Positions 1 through 9,476 of a stretch of 64,000 nt of DNA are shown piece after piece. The translations under genes were made by a program, and so were the position numbers. How positions within the stretch are numbered: position 1 is the stretch's first letter; each line of letters begins with the position of its first letter. Source of the DNA: Nematostella vectensis (Eukaryota; Cnidaria; Anthozoa; Actiniaria; Edwardsiidae); the NCBI RefSeq assembly GCF_932526225.1, contig NC_064046.1, positions 2,604,001-2,668,000 on the forward strand. The letters are read 5' to 3'. The notes under the pieces are model-generated. The model searched no databases. It was not told the DNA's origin and saw nothing but the letters and a program-made list of their open reading frames with translations.

Positions 1-48
1 TTTTGCTCTGCTTACTTCAGATTTCTATTGTGCTTTAGGTTTAATTTT

Positions 49-1644
49 TCATATTAGCGTTTCCCTTAGCTTGAAACATTCGGAAATGTACCTTGCAGCT
101 ATCCCTGCTAATTGAGTTGGCGGATTTATTAGTAAATTGAAAAGGCGTTTTTGTGTAATTTGATTGCGCTGCAAATTTTGGATAACTGAGTTTCGTAGCT
201 CTTTGTATGTTTGGCATTGTACTAGAAAGTGAAATTCATTTTCCACGTCATTTTTGCATGTTGGGCAAATCCGATCTTTTTCCTTTGTGTAAGGCCTCGT
301 GTGTCTGCCTTTCTCAATTTGCAATTGGTGATTACTTATTCTTAGTTTTGTTAGCGCAACTCTATGTTTCACATTAGGGATGGCTACAAGGTAATTCTCT
401 AATTCATATTTGTCTTTAAAAGTTCTATAAGTTCTTAGTTTGTTCATTTCATTACTGTTTTTCCTTTGGTCATTAAAAATTTCCCCATGCCATTTCTGAA
501 AATACATATCATTAAGTCGTTTAGAGAAAATATCAAGGAACAATGTAGGGTCGGTTTCATTTTGATAGAGCCACATAAACCCAAAACCCGCTTTGAAAAT
601 TATTTCTTTTGTTTTGTGGGTCCAGTAGGACACGTGAGGGTTATTTACACACTCTGTATAAACTACTTTTGAGAGGGCCTCTTCTTTTGACCGAAGGTTG
701 GTCCAGTATTTTATGTTCCTATAAATTGCATTTATACAAAGATGATATCTGCCTAGTTCCCCTCTGCACGCATTGTTCACAGCCGTTTTTCCAGTTCCTA
801 GTAACATTTTACAGAATTTAAGATGTACTGATTCAAGCGGATCTCTATCATCAACACAGCTTTTATTATCGGCACCCCATACCTCGCTGCCATACAATAA
901 AATTGGTTTGATCAGTGCATCAAACAGTTTTAATGTAAGATTAATGTCTGATCTGAAGTGGATACCGAGATCTTTCCTTAACTTAAATAAAGCTTTGAGT
1001 GCGGTTTTTTTAAGCTCCTCTTTTGCTAAGTTAAAGTTTCCTACCGCGCTGAATACTAGCCCTAGGTACTTATAAGATTTGACATTTTCCAATTGTTCCC
1101 TGTTCAAAAGGAATTGATAGTTATTCATTACTTTGCCTATGTTATTAAAAATCATCACCTTAGTTTTTGAAGTATTGACTTTTAGACTATTTTCTTCTGA
1201 GTAGATAGAAAGTATATTTAAAAGGTCTTGCAGACCACTACTTGTTTCCGAGAAAAGTACTAAGTCGTCTGCATACAGAAGACAATTTAATTTTGTGTTG
1301 CCTAAGATGTGGGCACTTGAAGATTTCGCTAAGGTATCAGGTAAATCGCTAAGGAACAGATTAAAAAGAGTTGGACTCAACATGCATCCTTGTTTTACCC
1401 CAACCATGCATCTAAAACTTTCACTAATTGAATCCCCTATCTTCCCACACGATATATCATTGGAGTACATTGATCTTAGAACTTCGTAAAAGTTTCCAGA
1501 AATACCAGCTTGTTGCATTTTCGCAAATAGTTTATCTCTAGGAATGCTGTCAAAGGCCTTTCGGAAGTCTATGAAGCAAGTGAAAAGCATATTGTTTTTC
1601 TTCTTGGGCTTGCTTTTTACTACTCTGTCGATAACGGTTTTCAT
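49..1644 (-). CDS. LINE ORF2, C-terminal part: reverse transcriptase palm/thumb and Cys/His motif
   Basis: The 531-residue frame continues the reverse transcriptase. It has FIDFRKAFDSIP (RT motif A) near residue 25, GVKQGCMLSPTLFN (motif B) near 82, LLYADDLVLF (motif C, catalytic YADD) near 125, and the usual thumb region. Near residue 460 there is a C-terminal CPTC-x(n)-H-x-x-x-x-C cluster of the kind found in many non-LTR elements. It lacks the endonuclease and first RT blocks, which sit in the upstream frame (1641-3524). The catalytic Asp residues are present, so apart from the frame break the enzyme looks preserved. Confidence 0.93.
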   Translation of the reverse strand: MKTVIDRVVKSKPKKKNNMLFTCFIDFRKAFDSIPRDKLFAKMQQAGISGNFYEVLRSMYSNDISCGKIGDSISESFRCMVGVKQGCMLSPTLFNLFLSDLPDTLAKSSSAHILGNTKLNCLLYADDLVLFSETSSGLQDLLNILSIYSEENSLKVNTSKTKVMIFNNIGKVMNNYQFLLNREQLENVKSYKYLGLVFSAVGNFNLAKEELKKTALKALFKLRKDLGIHFRSDINLTLKLFDALIKPILLYGSEVWGADNKSCVDDRDPLESVHLKFCKMLLGTGKTAVNNACRGELGRYHLCINAIYRNIKYWTNLRSKEEALSKVVYTECVNNPHVSYWTHKTKEIIFKAGFGFMWLYQNETDPTLFLDIFSKRLNDMYFQKWHGEIFNDQRKNSNEMNKLRTYRTFKDKYELENYLVAIPNVKHRVALTKLRISNHQLQIEKGRHTRPYTKEKDRICPTCKNDVENEFHFLVQCQTYKELRNSVIQNLQRNQITQKRLFNLLINPPTQLAGIAARYISECFKLRETLI

Positions 1645-3524
1645 ATAAATATACTGTCTACTGTTGAGTGTTTTTTCCTAAACCCCCCTTGTTCCTTCTT
1701 TAGATATCCTTTCTGCACAAGGTAGTCATAGAGTCTTGAATTAAGTATAGATGTAAATAACTTACTGAGGCATGATAAAAGTGTTATTCCTCTATAATTG
1801 TTGACGTCAGAGCGATCGCCTTTTTTGAAAATTGGAATAATAAAACCCAGATTCCATTCTTGTGGAAACACTCCTGACCTAAGAATGATGTTGAATAACC
1901 TAGTTAGGTAGGGTAGTAAAGTATCTTTACCATATTTTAGTAGCTCGTTTAGTATATTATCGTGACCGGGAGCTTTGTTGTTTTTAAGGTTTTCTATAGC
2001 TAATTTTACCTCCTCTAGCCGTATCTCTGAGTCTAAAGGACCCGTCTGGTCTCTACATTTAGGGATGGATAAATTTGTAGTTGTAGTTTTGTTTAAGTCC
2101 ATGAAGTGTGAGTGTAAGCTTTCTATTTCTAAATCACATTCTTGTTGTTTTTTGTCTTTCCCTACGCTGAATAGATTCTTGAGTGATCGCCAAAGTTTTT
2201 TGCTATCTTTGAAATCCAAATTTTTGATACCGCTTGCTCTGTATTGATATTTCTTACGCTTACATAATTTCTTGAATTTTTTCTTCTTCCAAAATAGCTC
2301 CCGCCTTAGCTCACTGTCATTGGGTGAGTTACATATCTTCCTTCCACACCGTTTAAGGTTTGCCTTCTCTGATCGACATTCCTCGTCGAACCATGGTGCG
2401 TTTGTTTTTTGACATTTCTGCTTGTCTCCGTATTTAAAACCCGCTTTCTCACTGATCTCAACTAGCAGCTTTGTAAAACTTGATGTGATATTGCTTGCTG
2501 TGTCTGGGCAATTGGTATCGCAGTGACTGACTAGGTTATCCAGTTTAGACCGATAGATATCAGAGCGAAGAATAGAGTCCACATTTTCTTTTACATTTGT
2601 ACCGTGGCAGAATATTCGTGCGTGTTTAGCAAAGCTTTTTGATTGTGTTACCGTAATTTTGTTTCCAATCTTTATATTATATGTTATATGGCAATGATCA
2701 GAAATATGTGGAAGCAATGGGTGAATTTTAAGAAATTGAAATTTCTGCCGTACTCTATTGCTACTTATCACGTAGTCGACTAAGCTGGTACCGTTGTATT
2801 GATAACATGTCTTTTTCCCTGTTAAATCGCCAATTATCCTTCCATTTGCGATTCGTAAATTACTTTCACTACAAAGCTCAATCAGTGATCTTCCTCTGCT
2901 ATCAGTATAGTGGTCCTCAGAGTACCTTGGCGATGGTACATCGAGTTCATAATCATCAGGAAGGCTTAAAAATCTATCTTCATCAAAATTAATATGTTCA
3001 GTTAGTTCACTAGTTCTAGCATTGAAGTCCCCTTGCAGAATGACGTCCCCTTGGCCGAGATATTTTATAATATCCTCTTCCAGATCAGACATATAATCCT
3101 CATCATTTGTTTGTTCATAATTTTGAGGACTAAAATAGACGGTACCTAGGAAGATATCCTTTTCCGTTCCGAAGTAATTTCGTTTTAATTTGCACCATAT
3201 AATATTCCGGTTTTCCGAAGGTAAGTACGCAACTCCTTCTGCTACTTTGTTGCTTATATAGAGTGCGATCCCTCCAGAAATTTTTTTACCAGATTTTGGT
3301 CTTGTTTTTATGAAATGCTTGAATTTTTCGACAGCTAAATCTGTATTTTGACTAGCATGAGTTTCCACAATTCCGAAGATATCATGTTGTTGAATGATAT
3401 CAACCACCTCTGCTAATTTTGTTTTATTACCGAGCTCTTTGCTTTTATGACCGTGGATATTCCACGTACCAATTCTTAAAGACCTCCCAAAATCCCAATT
3501 ACGAGAAATTAGTGAACCTGGCAT
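1641..3524 (-). CDS. LINE ORF2, N-terminal part: AP endonuclease and start of reverse transcriptase
   Basis: The 627-residue frame starts with ATG 30 bp after the ORF1 stop. It shows the exonuclease/endonuclease/phosphatase fold: WNIHG near residue 20, VETH near 55, QGDFNART near 165 and SDHCHI near 276. Reverse-transcriptase blocks begin near residue 500 (NNKAPGHDNI, then NNYRGITLLSCLSKLF and EQGGFRKKHST). The frame stops at a TGA that overlaps the ATG of the following frame (ATGA), right between RT blocks 2 and 3, so this is best read as a one-nucleotide frameshift in a single ORF2. A programmed re-initiation is possible but unusual inside the RT fold. Confidence 0.92.
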   Translation of the reverse strand: MPGSLISRNWDFGRSLRIGTWNIHGHKSKELGNKTKLAEVVDIIQQHDIFGIVETHASQNTDLAVEKFKHFIKTRPKSGKKISGGIALYISNKVAEGVAYLPSENRNIIWCKLKRNYFGTEKDIFLGTVYFSPQNYEQTNDEDYMSDLEEDIIKYLGQGDVILQGDFNARTSELTEHINFDEDRFLSLPDDYELDVPSPRYSEDHYTDSRGRSLIELCSESNLRIANGRIIGDLTGKKTCYQYNGTSLVDYVISSNRVRQKFQFLKIHPLLPHISDHCHITYNIKIGNKITVTQSKSFAKHARIFCHGTNVKENVDSILRSDIYRSKLDNLVSHCDTNCPDTASNITSSFTKLLVEISEKAGFKYGDKQKCQKTNAPWFDEECRSEKANLKRCGRKICNSPNDSELRRELFWKKKKFKKLCKRKKYQYRASGIKNLDFKDSKKLWRSLKNLFSVGKDKKQQECDLEIESLHSHFMDLNKTTTTNLSIPKCRDQTGPLDSEIRLEEVKLAIENLKNNKAPGHDNILNELLKYGKDTLLPYLTRLFNIILRSGVFPQEWNLGFIIPIFKKGDRSDVNNYRGITLLSCLSKLFTSILNSRLYDYLVQKGYLKKEQGGFRKKHSTVDSIFI

Positions 3525-3554
3525 ATTGACATTTTCAGTGATTTGAGATGTTTT

Positions 3555-5507
3555 TTATCCATTTCTATAGGCTAACCTTACACATTCAGAAATAATTTTT
3601 AGGGCTTGTTCTAATTGTTGCTGCTGAGAGTTCATTGGATACTGCTGTCTACCTGTGGGAAGTTGATTAGTTGTGGGTTTCTGATACCCCTGTGGGTTAC
3701 CTGGGAATGGGCGAAACATCGGGTTGTTTGTTGGTGGACAGTACGCTTGTGGGTTGCCTGTGGGGGCCTGATATCTTGCTTGTGGGATACCTGTGAATCC
3801 GCTAGGAGCGCCTTGTCTTCTTTGCTGGAAACGGTTGTTGACTGGGAATTTCCGAGTTACAGCGGGATCCCTTTGTCTTCTGAGCCCTGGAATTTGACTT
3901 TTTAAGCTTGCGACTAGTTTTTTCGTTCCCGTTTGGTTATTTAAGTGTACATTATCTCTGTATACACCTTCGTCGATATCTCCATTACGTGATAAGCAAA
4001 CACCTCTATTGTCTGCAAAATACACCTTTGCACACCTAGAAGACAATCGCTCAGATGCACTGTTAACGACGTCTATTAAGTCATTTTTAGCATGATCTCT
4101 CAAGTGAAACGTTAAGCCAGATACAACTATTTTGCTTTGGGGCCATAATTTAATGCACTCTTCCACGATATTCTCGATATTAGAGCAGATTTGTTCTGTG
4201 GGAAGTTCACGTATGTCGTTTGTTCCTGTATGCAATATGACGTATTCGTACTTATTGCCAGCCTCGCATCCCATTGTGCTCAAGTGGTCCAGCATCTCAA
4301 TCGTGCCTCCTTGTACATATTGTTTGTTTACATATCTACCTCTGGCGAACCGGCTTTGAATAATTCCTCCAAAGATAGAATCAGAGAGCATCAGAATATT
4401 TCCGGAGGTTTCTGCGAGCGTAGCATTTCCTCTTGTCGTATTCTCTGTTGCTGTCTGGGCTGGTCTAGGTTCAGTTTCGCCTCTGGTTGTGCGAGAGGAG
4501 TCGACTATTTGTTGTTGATTTCCATTGATTGGTGATTCAATATTACCGCTAGAAGCAAGCTGCGGCAAATCGTTCGTGTTTGGAGAGTTTACGATACTAG
4601 AGCTGCTAGCCACTGTCGTCCGCAGTGTTGTTTGTGTATTAATTTGTCGTTCCACCTGTTCCACTTGTTCAGAATCCGATGGCTCGCCGCTCTCTTCGTC
4701 CTCTGAGTCATCGTCGCTGGATTCTTCAGCGTCCATTTCGATTTTGGTTTCTATGAATGTCAATCGCTGCTCACATTTTTCGAGGTCTAATTTAGTCTCG
4801 CGGATTTTATTTCCAAGTTTGGAATGTGAGCTCTGCAAACCTTTCAGATCAGCAAGGACTTTATCTTGCTTTGTTTCGTCTAGCTTCCGATCCATTTCCA
4901 TAATTAATTCTTTCCGGCTATTCTTCTGTTGGCATTCCAGATCTTTGATTAGAATTAGTTGCTCGTTCATATCCATACTAAGATCGGATAATTTCTTGTC
5001 AAACTTTTCAATGAAGCCTTTCATCATTTCTTTGAAATCGAGAAATTCTTGATATCGGTCATCATGACCTTTTTGATCTGAGCTGTCCTTTAAGGCGACC
5101 TTTGAACTACACGGTTCAGAGAGTTCGACTGGATCCGTTGTTTCTTGCTCAGTTACAATAGATTCCTGTTCGATAATATCACAATCAGTTGTCTGATTTG
5201 TCTGTCCAGAGTAATCAAATAAAGACATCAGTTTCTTGATGAGATAATCTTTACCAGTACCCTGCAGTTGTACGGTCTTCGTAGACGGATAAAAGTTCAC
5301 CGTTATATTTTCGAATCGGTAAACTTCGGAGTTTTCTTTTGAAGAATGACTTATCAAAGCGTCTTGATCTCCATCCTGCAGTTCTTTAATGCAAAATTCC
5401 AAAAGTGACTTTGCATTCGAATTCCATTTGAATTGTTTCTTGGATGGTAGGTAACTTAGGAACTTAGTAAGTTCAGAGTGTTCTGAAGCCGCTTCCGACG
5501 CCATCAT
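3555..5507 (-). CDS. LINE ORF1 protein: coiled coil plus SGNH/GDSL-like esterase domain
   Basis: This is a 650-residue open frame starting at an ATG. Residues about 155-260 are charged and heptad-like (coiled coil), followed by an acidic Asp/Glu/Ser stretch around 260-290. Residues about 370-545 carry SGNH-hydrolase blocks: LSDS near 374 (the nucleophile block, here DS without the preceding Gly), GTND near 428, and DNVHLN near 520 (catalytic Asp/His block). The tail (550-635) is rich in Pro, Gln and Asn. Esterase-like ORF1 proteins are known from CR1-type LINEs, where a role in RNA or membrane handling is only surmised. The frame is intact. Confidence 0.9.
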   Translation of the reverse strand: MMASEAASEHSELTKFLSYLPSKKQFKWNSNAKSLLEFCIKELQDGDQDALISHSSKENSEVYRFENITVNFYPSTKTVQLQGTGKDYLIKKLMSLFDYSGQTNQTTDCDIIEQESIVTEQETTDPVELSEPCSSKVALKDSSDQKGHDDRYQEFLDFKEMMKGFIEKFDKKLSDLSMDMNEQLILIKDLECQQKNSRKELIMEMDRKLDETKQDKVLADLKGLQSSHSKLGNKIRETKLDLEKCEQRLTFIETKIEMDAEESSDDDSEDEESGEPSDSEQVEQVERQINTQTTLRTTVASSSSIVNSPNTNDLPQLASSGNIESPINGNQQQIVDSSRTTRGETEPRPAQTATENTTRGNATLAETSGNILMLSDSIFGGIIQSRFARGRYVNKQYVQGGTIEMLDHLSTMGCEAGNKYEYVILHTGTNDIRELPTEQICSNIENIVEECIKLWPQSKIVVSGLTFHLRDHAKNDLIDVVNSASERLSSRCAKVYFADNRGVCLSRNGDIDEGVYRDNVHLNNQTGTKKLVASLKSQIPGLRRQRDPAVTRKFPVNNRFQQRRQGAPSGFTGIPQARYQAPTGNPQAYCPPTNNPMFRPFPGNPQGYQKPTTNQLPTGRQQYPMNSQQQQLEQALKIISECVRLAYRNG

Positions 5508-5609
5508 CTCTCAGAAGGTGATGAAAAGTCCCAGCATCAGACTGCTCCTCCCTGCATTTCGTATCGGCCATCTGATCGCTTCCTCATGACCCGACCTCGC
5601 AGGTGTTAA

Positions 5610-6016
5610 GCCTCATCTACATTAACAGTTTTTAGTTGATAATTTTCAGTTGGTAAGTACATTAGTTATGATTTGTTGGCACCTACACTAGCAATTTTTC
5701 ATATGTGACAATTTTTAATTGACGATAAAAAGCAAACCTGCTAGCTTTTGAGGCAACTATAGTGGGTCAGTACGCAGCTCTTACAAGCTGCAATTTGATT
5801 GGGCAAATGAACAATATCCGCACCTCGAAACAAAGAACGAGAAGAATAGAGACAAAAGAACTCCTTTTGTAGAACAAAGATAATAGGAGACAAAGCAGCT
5901 GCGTACTTACTCACTATAGTTGCTACATAAAAATTGTCCAAGTTGCTCCATCTACACTAGCAAATAAAAATTGTCACATAAAAATTGTCAACTAAAATTG
6001 TTAGTGTGGATGAGGC
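5610..6016. mobile_element. MITE with about 30-bp TIRs (GCCTCATC...), host of a nested MITE
   Basis: The ends are inverted copies: GCCTCATCTACATTAACAGT at 5610 and its near complement ending at 6016. Sub-terminal motifs (ACACTAGCAA, ATTGTCA/TGACAAT) also recur inverted inside both arms. No coding sequence is present. Another inverted-repeat element is inserted inside at 5754-5922. Confidence 0.75.
5754..5922. mobile_element. Nested MITE, AGTACGCAGCT family, copy 1
   Basis: The ends are CAACTATAGTG..GTACGCAGCT and its inverted copy. The interior matches the insertion at 36742-36904 almost base for base, which defines a dispersed short element of about 165 bp. Confidence 0.8.
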
Positions 6017-6085
6017 TTTAGGCAGGTCGCTCACTCTTTTGCTGTGGAGGAGACAACACAGAAAGCTCTGCGCACAGGGGTGTAC

Positions 6086-6237
6086 CATCCTCGGGGGCCC
6101 AGCGCGTCGCGGAGATCGGGCACACAGAGAGAGCGCGAGAAGAAAAGGAGAGGAAGACGTCTTTCACTCCTCTTTCTTTCTTGTGCGCGCGCTCCCTGTG
6201 TGCCCAACCTCCGCGACGCCCTGGGTCCCCGAGGATG
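6086..6237. mobile_element. 152-bp GC-rich inverted-repeat element
   Basis: Arms of about 45 bp (CATCCTCGGGGGCCCAG... and ...CTGGGTCCCCGAGGATG) enclose a purine-rich then pyrimidine-rich core. The composition is much more GC-rich than the flanks. The transcript could fold into a long hairpin. It is most likely a MITE; no open frame across it is convincing. Confidence 0.7.
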
Positions 6238-6745
6238 AGGAGTGCACTGAATCCCCTGCCTTAAAACGCCTGCGAGGGAGACTATATAGCCTCCCGATAA
6301 CACTTGAAGTATAATTGCTAATTTTGAATTAGCCTCCAACCTTCAAAAGGCGATCTCTGAATGTTTATATGTACTTTAGGCATGGCCTCAATATGGGTAG
6401 CCTGTGGTCACACGGTCTTGCCTGGTAACTTACAGCAACAGGAAAAGCATCGACGCAATCCAGTCCAGTTTTCTGTCCTTGAAGGTGTTTTGCTATTCAG
6501 AGAGTTGAGAGATTTGTAGTTCAAAGATGCAAAGAGATTTAAAAGTACTGCTTTAGACCGAAGAATGGGATTTCAATCATTACAGTATCAACGCACGAAA
6601 TCAAAGAGTTGCGTGCGATGAGGTAGTTGTATGAATATACAATATTAAACTATTTAACTTAATTTCTCCATTCTATCATAATTTTGCCGTTTTGAAAGTC
6701 TTGGTCAAGGCATTGCTGAACATCTCACAGATTGCTATGTAAAAT

Positions 6746-7339
6746 ATGGAAACTGAAAACAGCGAAGGGTGTAGCGGTTCGTGTCCTTCAAATCTGAACA
6801 CACAGACCGAAGATGACTTAGGTGATAATGACATTGGGGTAAACAATAACGTTACATTTCCGAATACAAATGAGAACCGGAGGAAATCCAGTTATTCTCT
6901 AGCAAGACATTCAAAGAAGTTAATTCTCCCAAGTACCGTTTACATGCCAAAGGAGGGCGTGAGAGTAAGGAAAAGTTACTCAAGGGAAATGAAACTAGAA
7001 GTGATAGAATGGTACAAAAACAATGGTCTGAATAAAAACAAGACCTGCAGACAGTTTGGGATTCCCAGAAAATGTATTACCCAGTGGTTAAAAATGGAAG
7101 ATGTTATTTCTGGCATGCCAAAGGGGAAGCGTGCACGCAGGGGAGGTAAGGAACTGTGGCCAGATATGGAAGAAGCTTTGTACAAACAGTATCTTGTTGA
7201 GAGAGACAATGGCAGAACTGTGGAGAAATGCTGGTTTGAACAGCAAGCATTTGCAATCATGTCAGAGCTTCACCCTAATGTTGAATTTAAATTTTCACCA
7301 GGATGGTACCGGAGATTCAGAATAAGGAAAAATATTTAG
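6746..7339 (+). CDS. Brinker-like plus CENP-B-type HTH DNA-binding protein (pogo/Tigger-derived)
   Basis: This is a single-exon frame of 197 residues beginning with ATG at 6746. Residues about 75-118 (KSYSREMKLEVIEWYKNNGL..) resemble the Brinker/psq-type helix-turn-helix. Residues about 138-195 (WPDMEEALYKQYLVERDNGR..) resemble the CENP-B second HTH, with the typical F-S-x-G-W-x-x-R-F at its end (FSPGWYRRF). The frame stops exactly where a pogo/Tigger transposase would continue into the DDE catalytic domain, and no DDE-like frame follows in the next 500 bp. It is therefore either a truncated transposase or a domesticated DNA-binding protein. The N-terminal 70 residues are Asn/Ser-rich and of low complexity. 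Confidence 0.75.
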   Translation: METENSEGCSGSCPSNLNTQTEDDLGDNDIGVNNNVTFPNTNENRRKSSYSLARHSKKLILPSTVYMPKEGVRVRKSYSREMKLEVIEWYKNNGLNKNKTCRQFGIPRKCITQWLKMEDVISGMPKGKRARRGGKELWPDMEEALYKQYLVERDNGRTVEKCWFEQQAFAIMSELHPNVEFKFSPGWYRRFRIRKNI

Positions 7340-7428
7340 TTTGTAAGAGATAATAAATTTTTGGTAGTCATTTACATAACTACATAGCCTCCCCAGATTT
7401 AGTCTTTACATTTGCTGTATACACCTAT

Positions 7429-7724
7429 TTTGAAAGTGCAAATGGTAAATGGCCATTGACAAATGGCAGGTCTTCAACCGAAAGGACCCATGCATCCCAA
7501 AATATTTGTTCCAATTCAGTAAAATATAAATAGAACATATGACTATCCATTAAATGTAATTTAAATATATGGTTAGGAGATTGCTTGAGTTTATTTATCA
7601 CCTTTATTTTTACAAATAATCGCTACCCATAAACACCTTTCGGTCTTTAGAACTGCCATTTGGCAATTACCATTCGCCATTTGCACTGACAACATTTATT
7701 GATATAGGTGATACTCTTCTGTCA
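7429..7724. mobile_element. MITE, TATACACCTATT family, copy 1
   Basis: The ends read TATACACCTATTTTGAAAGT and (inverted) ATAGGTG..; internal GCAAATGGTAAATGGC and GCCATTTGC motifs are also inverted. Related copies are at 30639-30893 and 39986-40240, both in NUP93 introns. Confidence 0.75.
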
Positions 7725-8395
7725 CCCTACTGATTGAAAAAAGAGTACTTTGGCAGTTGGATCTTTGAGCTGACCATGAGCTGGCTACGTTGTAATGCAA
7801 ATAGTGATAACACCAAAATATAAAGGAAATAGACAATGAAAATATCTTTCAATCAGTTTATAGATTGTTAAATTGTAACCCTGTCAGAGCCCCAAGTCTA
7901 TGGATTCTATTGAGTGCATCTCCTAAAATTCAATCATGCTTGCTTGGATGCTGGCACTGTTCAATGGTGCTGAAGCACAATAATTATGAAAACGTAATGA
8001 AAAAAAGTCCGATTTCTCTTCCTCTCAAGGGGCAGCTGCCCCTTGTCCCTGTGCTAGCTATGGCCCTGCCATTTGTATCTAACATTTCACTACTTTGTTT
8101 TTTGCATGTAAGTTTTTAAGAAATGGAGATGAAAACATAAAGTAATCTTTTAGGGACAAGCTGAATGAACGTTTTTCTTGCAGGGAAATAAGTGCCTTGT
8201 ATTCTTGCCAGTTGGTATACACTGACTAAGGTAGTATCATGAAAGGAAATCAAATTAAATCACAGATTACTGAATCCTATTCCTCACCATCCTTACTTTC
8301 TACATCATTTCACCAATGCAATGAATTTGTCTTTTCCATGTTTATTGATTGAAATGTTATCTGGAGGAAAAGGCTGCTTTGTTACAGATCATTTG
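7725..8395. other. Stretch without recognised feature
   Basis: This is AT-rich sequence with only short open frames and no domain that I recognise. Confidence 0.5.
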
Positions 8396-8722
8396 AGAGC
8401 CATAGAGTGTGATTTATTATTACATTGTCCATAACTTTATGAAACTTGACCTCAGTGATTCCTTCCAAGAAGTTCTTTAGAGCAATGATAGAATCAGGCT
8501 GCATTCTGTTCTTTACGTCGTTCACCAACCCCTCCACGCAAAGCTGTTCATGATCCCCATTTCCCTCGCAGCGCCGGTCCTGTTAGAGTCCGGTGCGGTA
8601 TTTGCGCCTGTGTTTCGTGTCAGTCGCTCAACCACTTCTCCGATTATCGCATCGCGCTCGTTCTTGTCCAACTTCTTCAGACTCTTGGATCTTTCTGCTG
8701 CCCTCGCTGTTGCTTGTGGCAT
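8396..8722 (-). pseudogene. Coding-like minus-strand stretch of unknown family, one frame break
   Basis: An ATG at 8722 opens 66 codons rich in Ala, Arg and Glu (KKLDKNERDAIIGEVVERL, amphipathic). The frame stops at TGA just after a run of four G near 8530. One frame over, the reading continues convincingly for about 45 more codons (NRMQPDSIIALKNFL..). A single-base loss in the G run would explain this. I do not recognise the family. It starts about 90 bp from a perfect CRE and is divergent from MAF1, so it could be the first exon of a gene sharing that promoter or a transposon remnant. Confidence 0.35.
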
Positions 8723-8807
8723 GTTGGTCGCGATATGCTTTGATTCAAAACTGTTTTGCTTTCGACCGGTTCGATTGTTCTAATTGACTATTAAGTGCGC
8801 GCTATTT

Positions 8808-9060
8808 TGACGTCACCATGCTAATGATGATTTACGATGAGTGCGCGAAGCGAGATCAAGTTATTTTGAATTTGCAAATACAACTTCCTTCTCTTTATTA
8901 AAAAAAAAAAAAAAAACATTTAAACTACTTCTCCCCGATTTTGGTTCCGTGACACTTCTTTGGATTTTTCCCGGCAGCCCTGTCGGGCAGGGTACTTCGT
9001 CGATGACGTCATGGGTGTTGTTGTTCCGTCTTGTCAAGCGAAAAAGATTGCCGCCATTTT
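8808..9060 (+). promoter_or_regulatory. Putative MAF1 upstream region with two perfect CREs and a YY1-like site
   Basis: The palindrome TGACGTCA occurs twice, at 8808-8815 and 9004-9011. CCGCCATTTT (complement AAAATGGCGG, YY1-like) lies at about 9051. Such motifs are typical of TATA-less housekeeping promoters. The MAF1 ATG is about 470 bp downstream. Assignment rests on position and motif only. Confidence 0.5.
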
Positions 9061-9476
9061 CGTTTCGCGACGAGGAAAAAAAATCAACGCGTAGAAGCTT
9101 CCCCTTGGACGGGTCTACAACAACGAAAGATCGACAAATAGACACAAAACTACTCAAGGATCAGGCTTATCAAGTTCTTTACCCAAAATAAAGGAAATAC
9201 GGACTGATATCTTCATGTATTCATTTGAAGAAGCGGTCGACGTTTTGTTATTTGGAGTCACCTTTGGACGGAAACCTCGACATCAAAAGCCTTCAAGTAG
9301 TTGTAATTCGCATCGAATATACTCCACGAACTGTTGAAAAAGTAAAGCTATTGGACTTGCATATAACTGTGGTCCGTTTTGACTGCAAAATCTTGCCTTA
9401 AGGAAATAATTTAAAGGAAAGAACTCGACGCTAAAGAAAAAAAGCTGATTAAGTTAATTTTGTAAACACAACGAAA

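Larger units (their letters stand above)
1..5605 (-). mobile_element. Non-LTR retrotransposon (LINE) with SGNH-esterase ORF1 and APE/RT ORF2
   Basis: The stretch holds, on the minus strand, an ORF1 (3555-5507) followed 30 bp later by an ORF2 in two pieces (1641-3524 and 49-1644). The architecture (coiled coil plus esterase-like domain in ORF1, then AP endonuclease plus reverse transcriptase) is known from CR1/L2-group LINEs, but clade assignment would need a phylogeny. The 5' untranslated part seems to run to about 5605, where an unrelated inverted-repeat element starts at 5610. The 3' end lies beyond the left edge of the window. Only one frame break is visible over 5.4 kb of coding sequence, so the copy is young. 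No target-site duplication can be tested because one end is missing. Confidence 0.95.
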
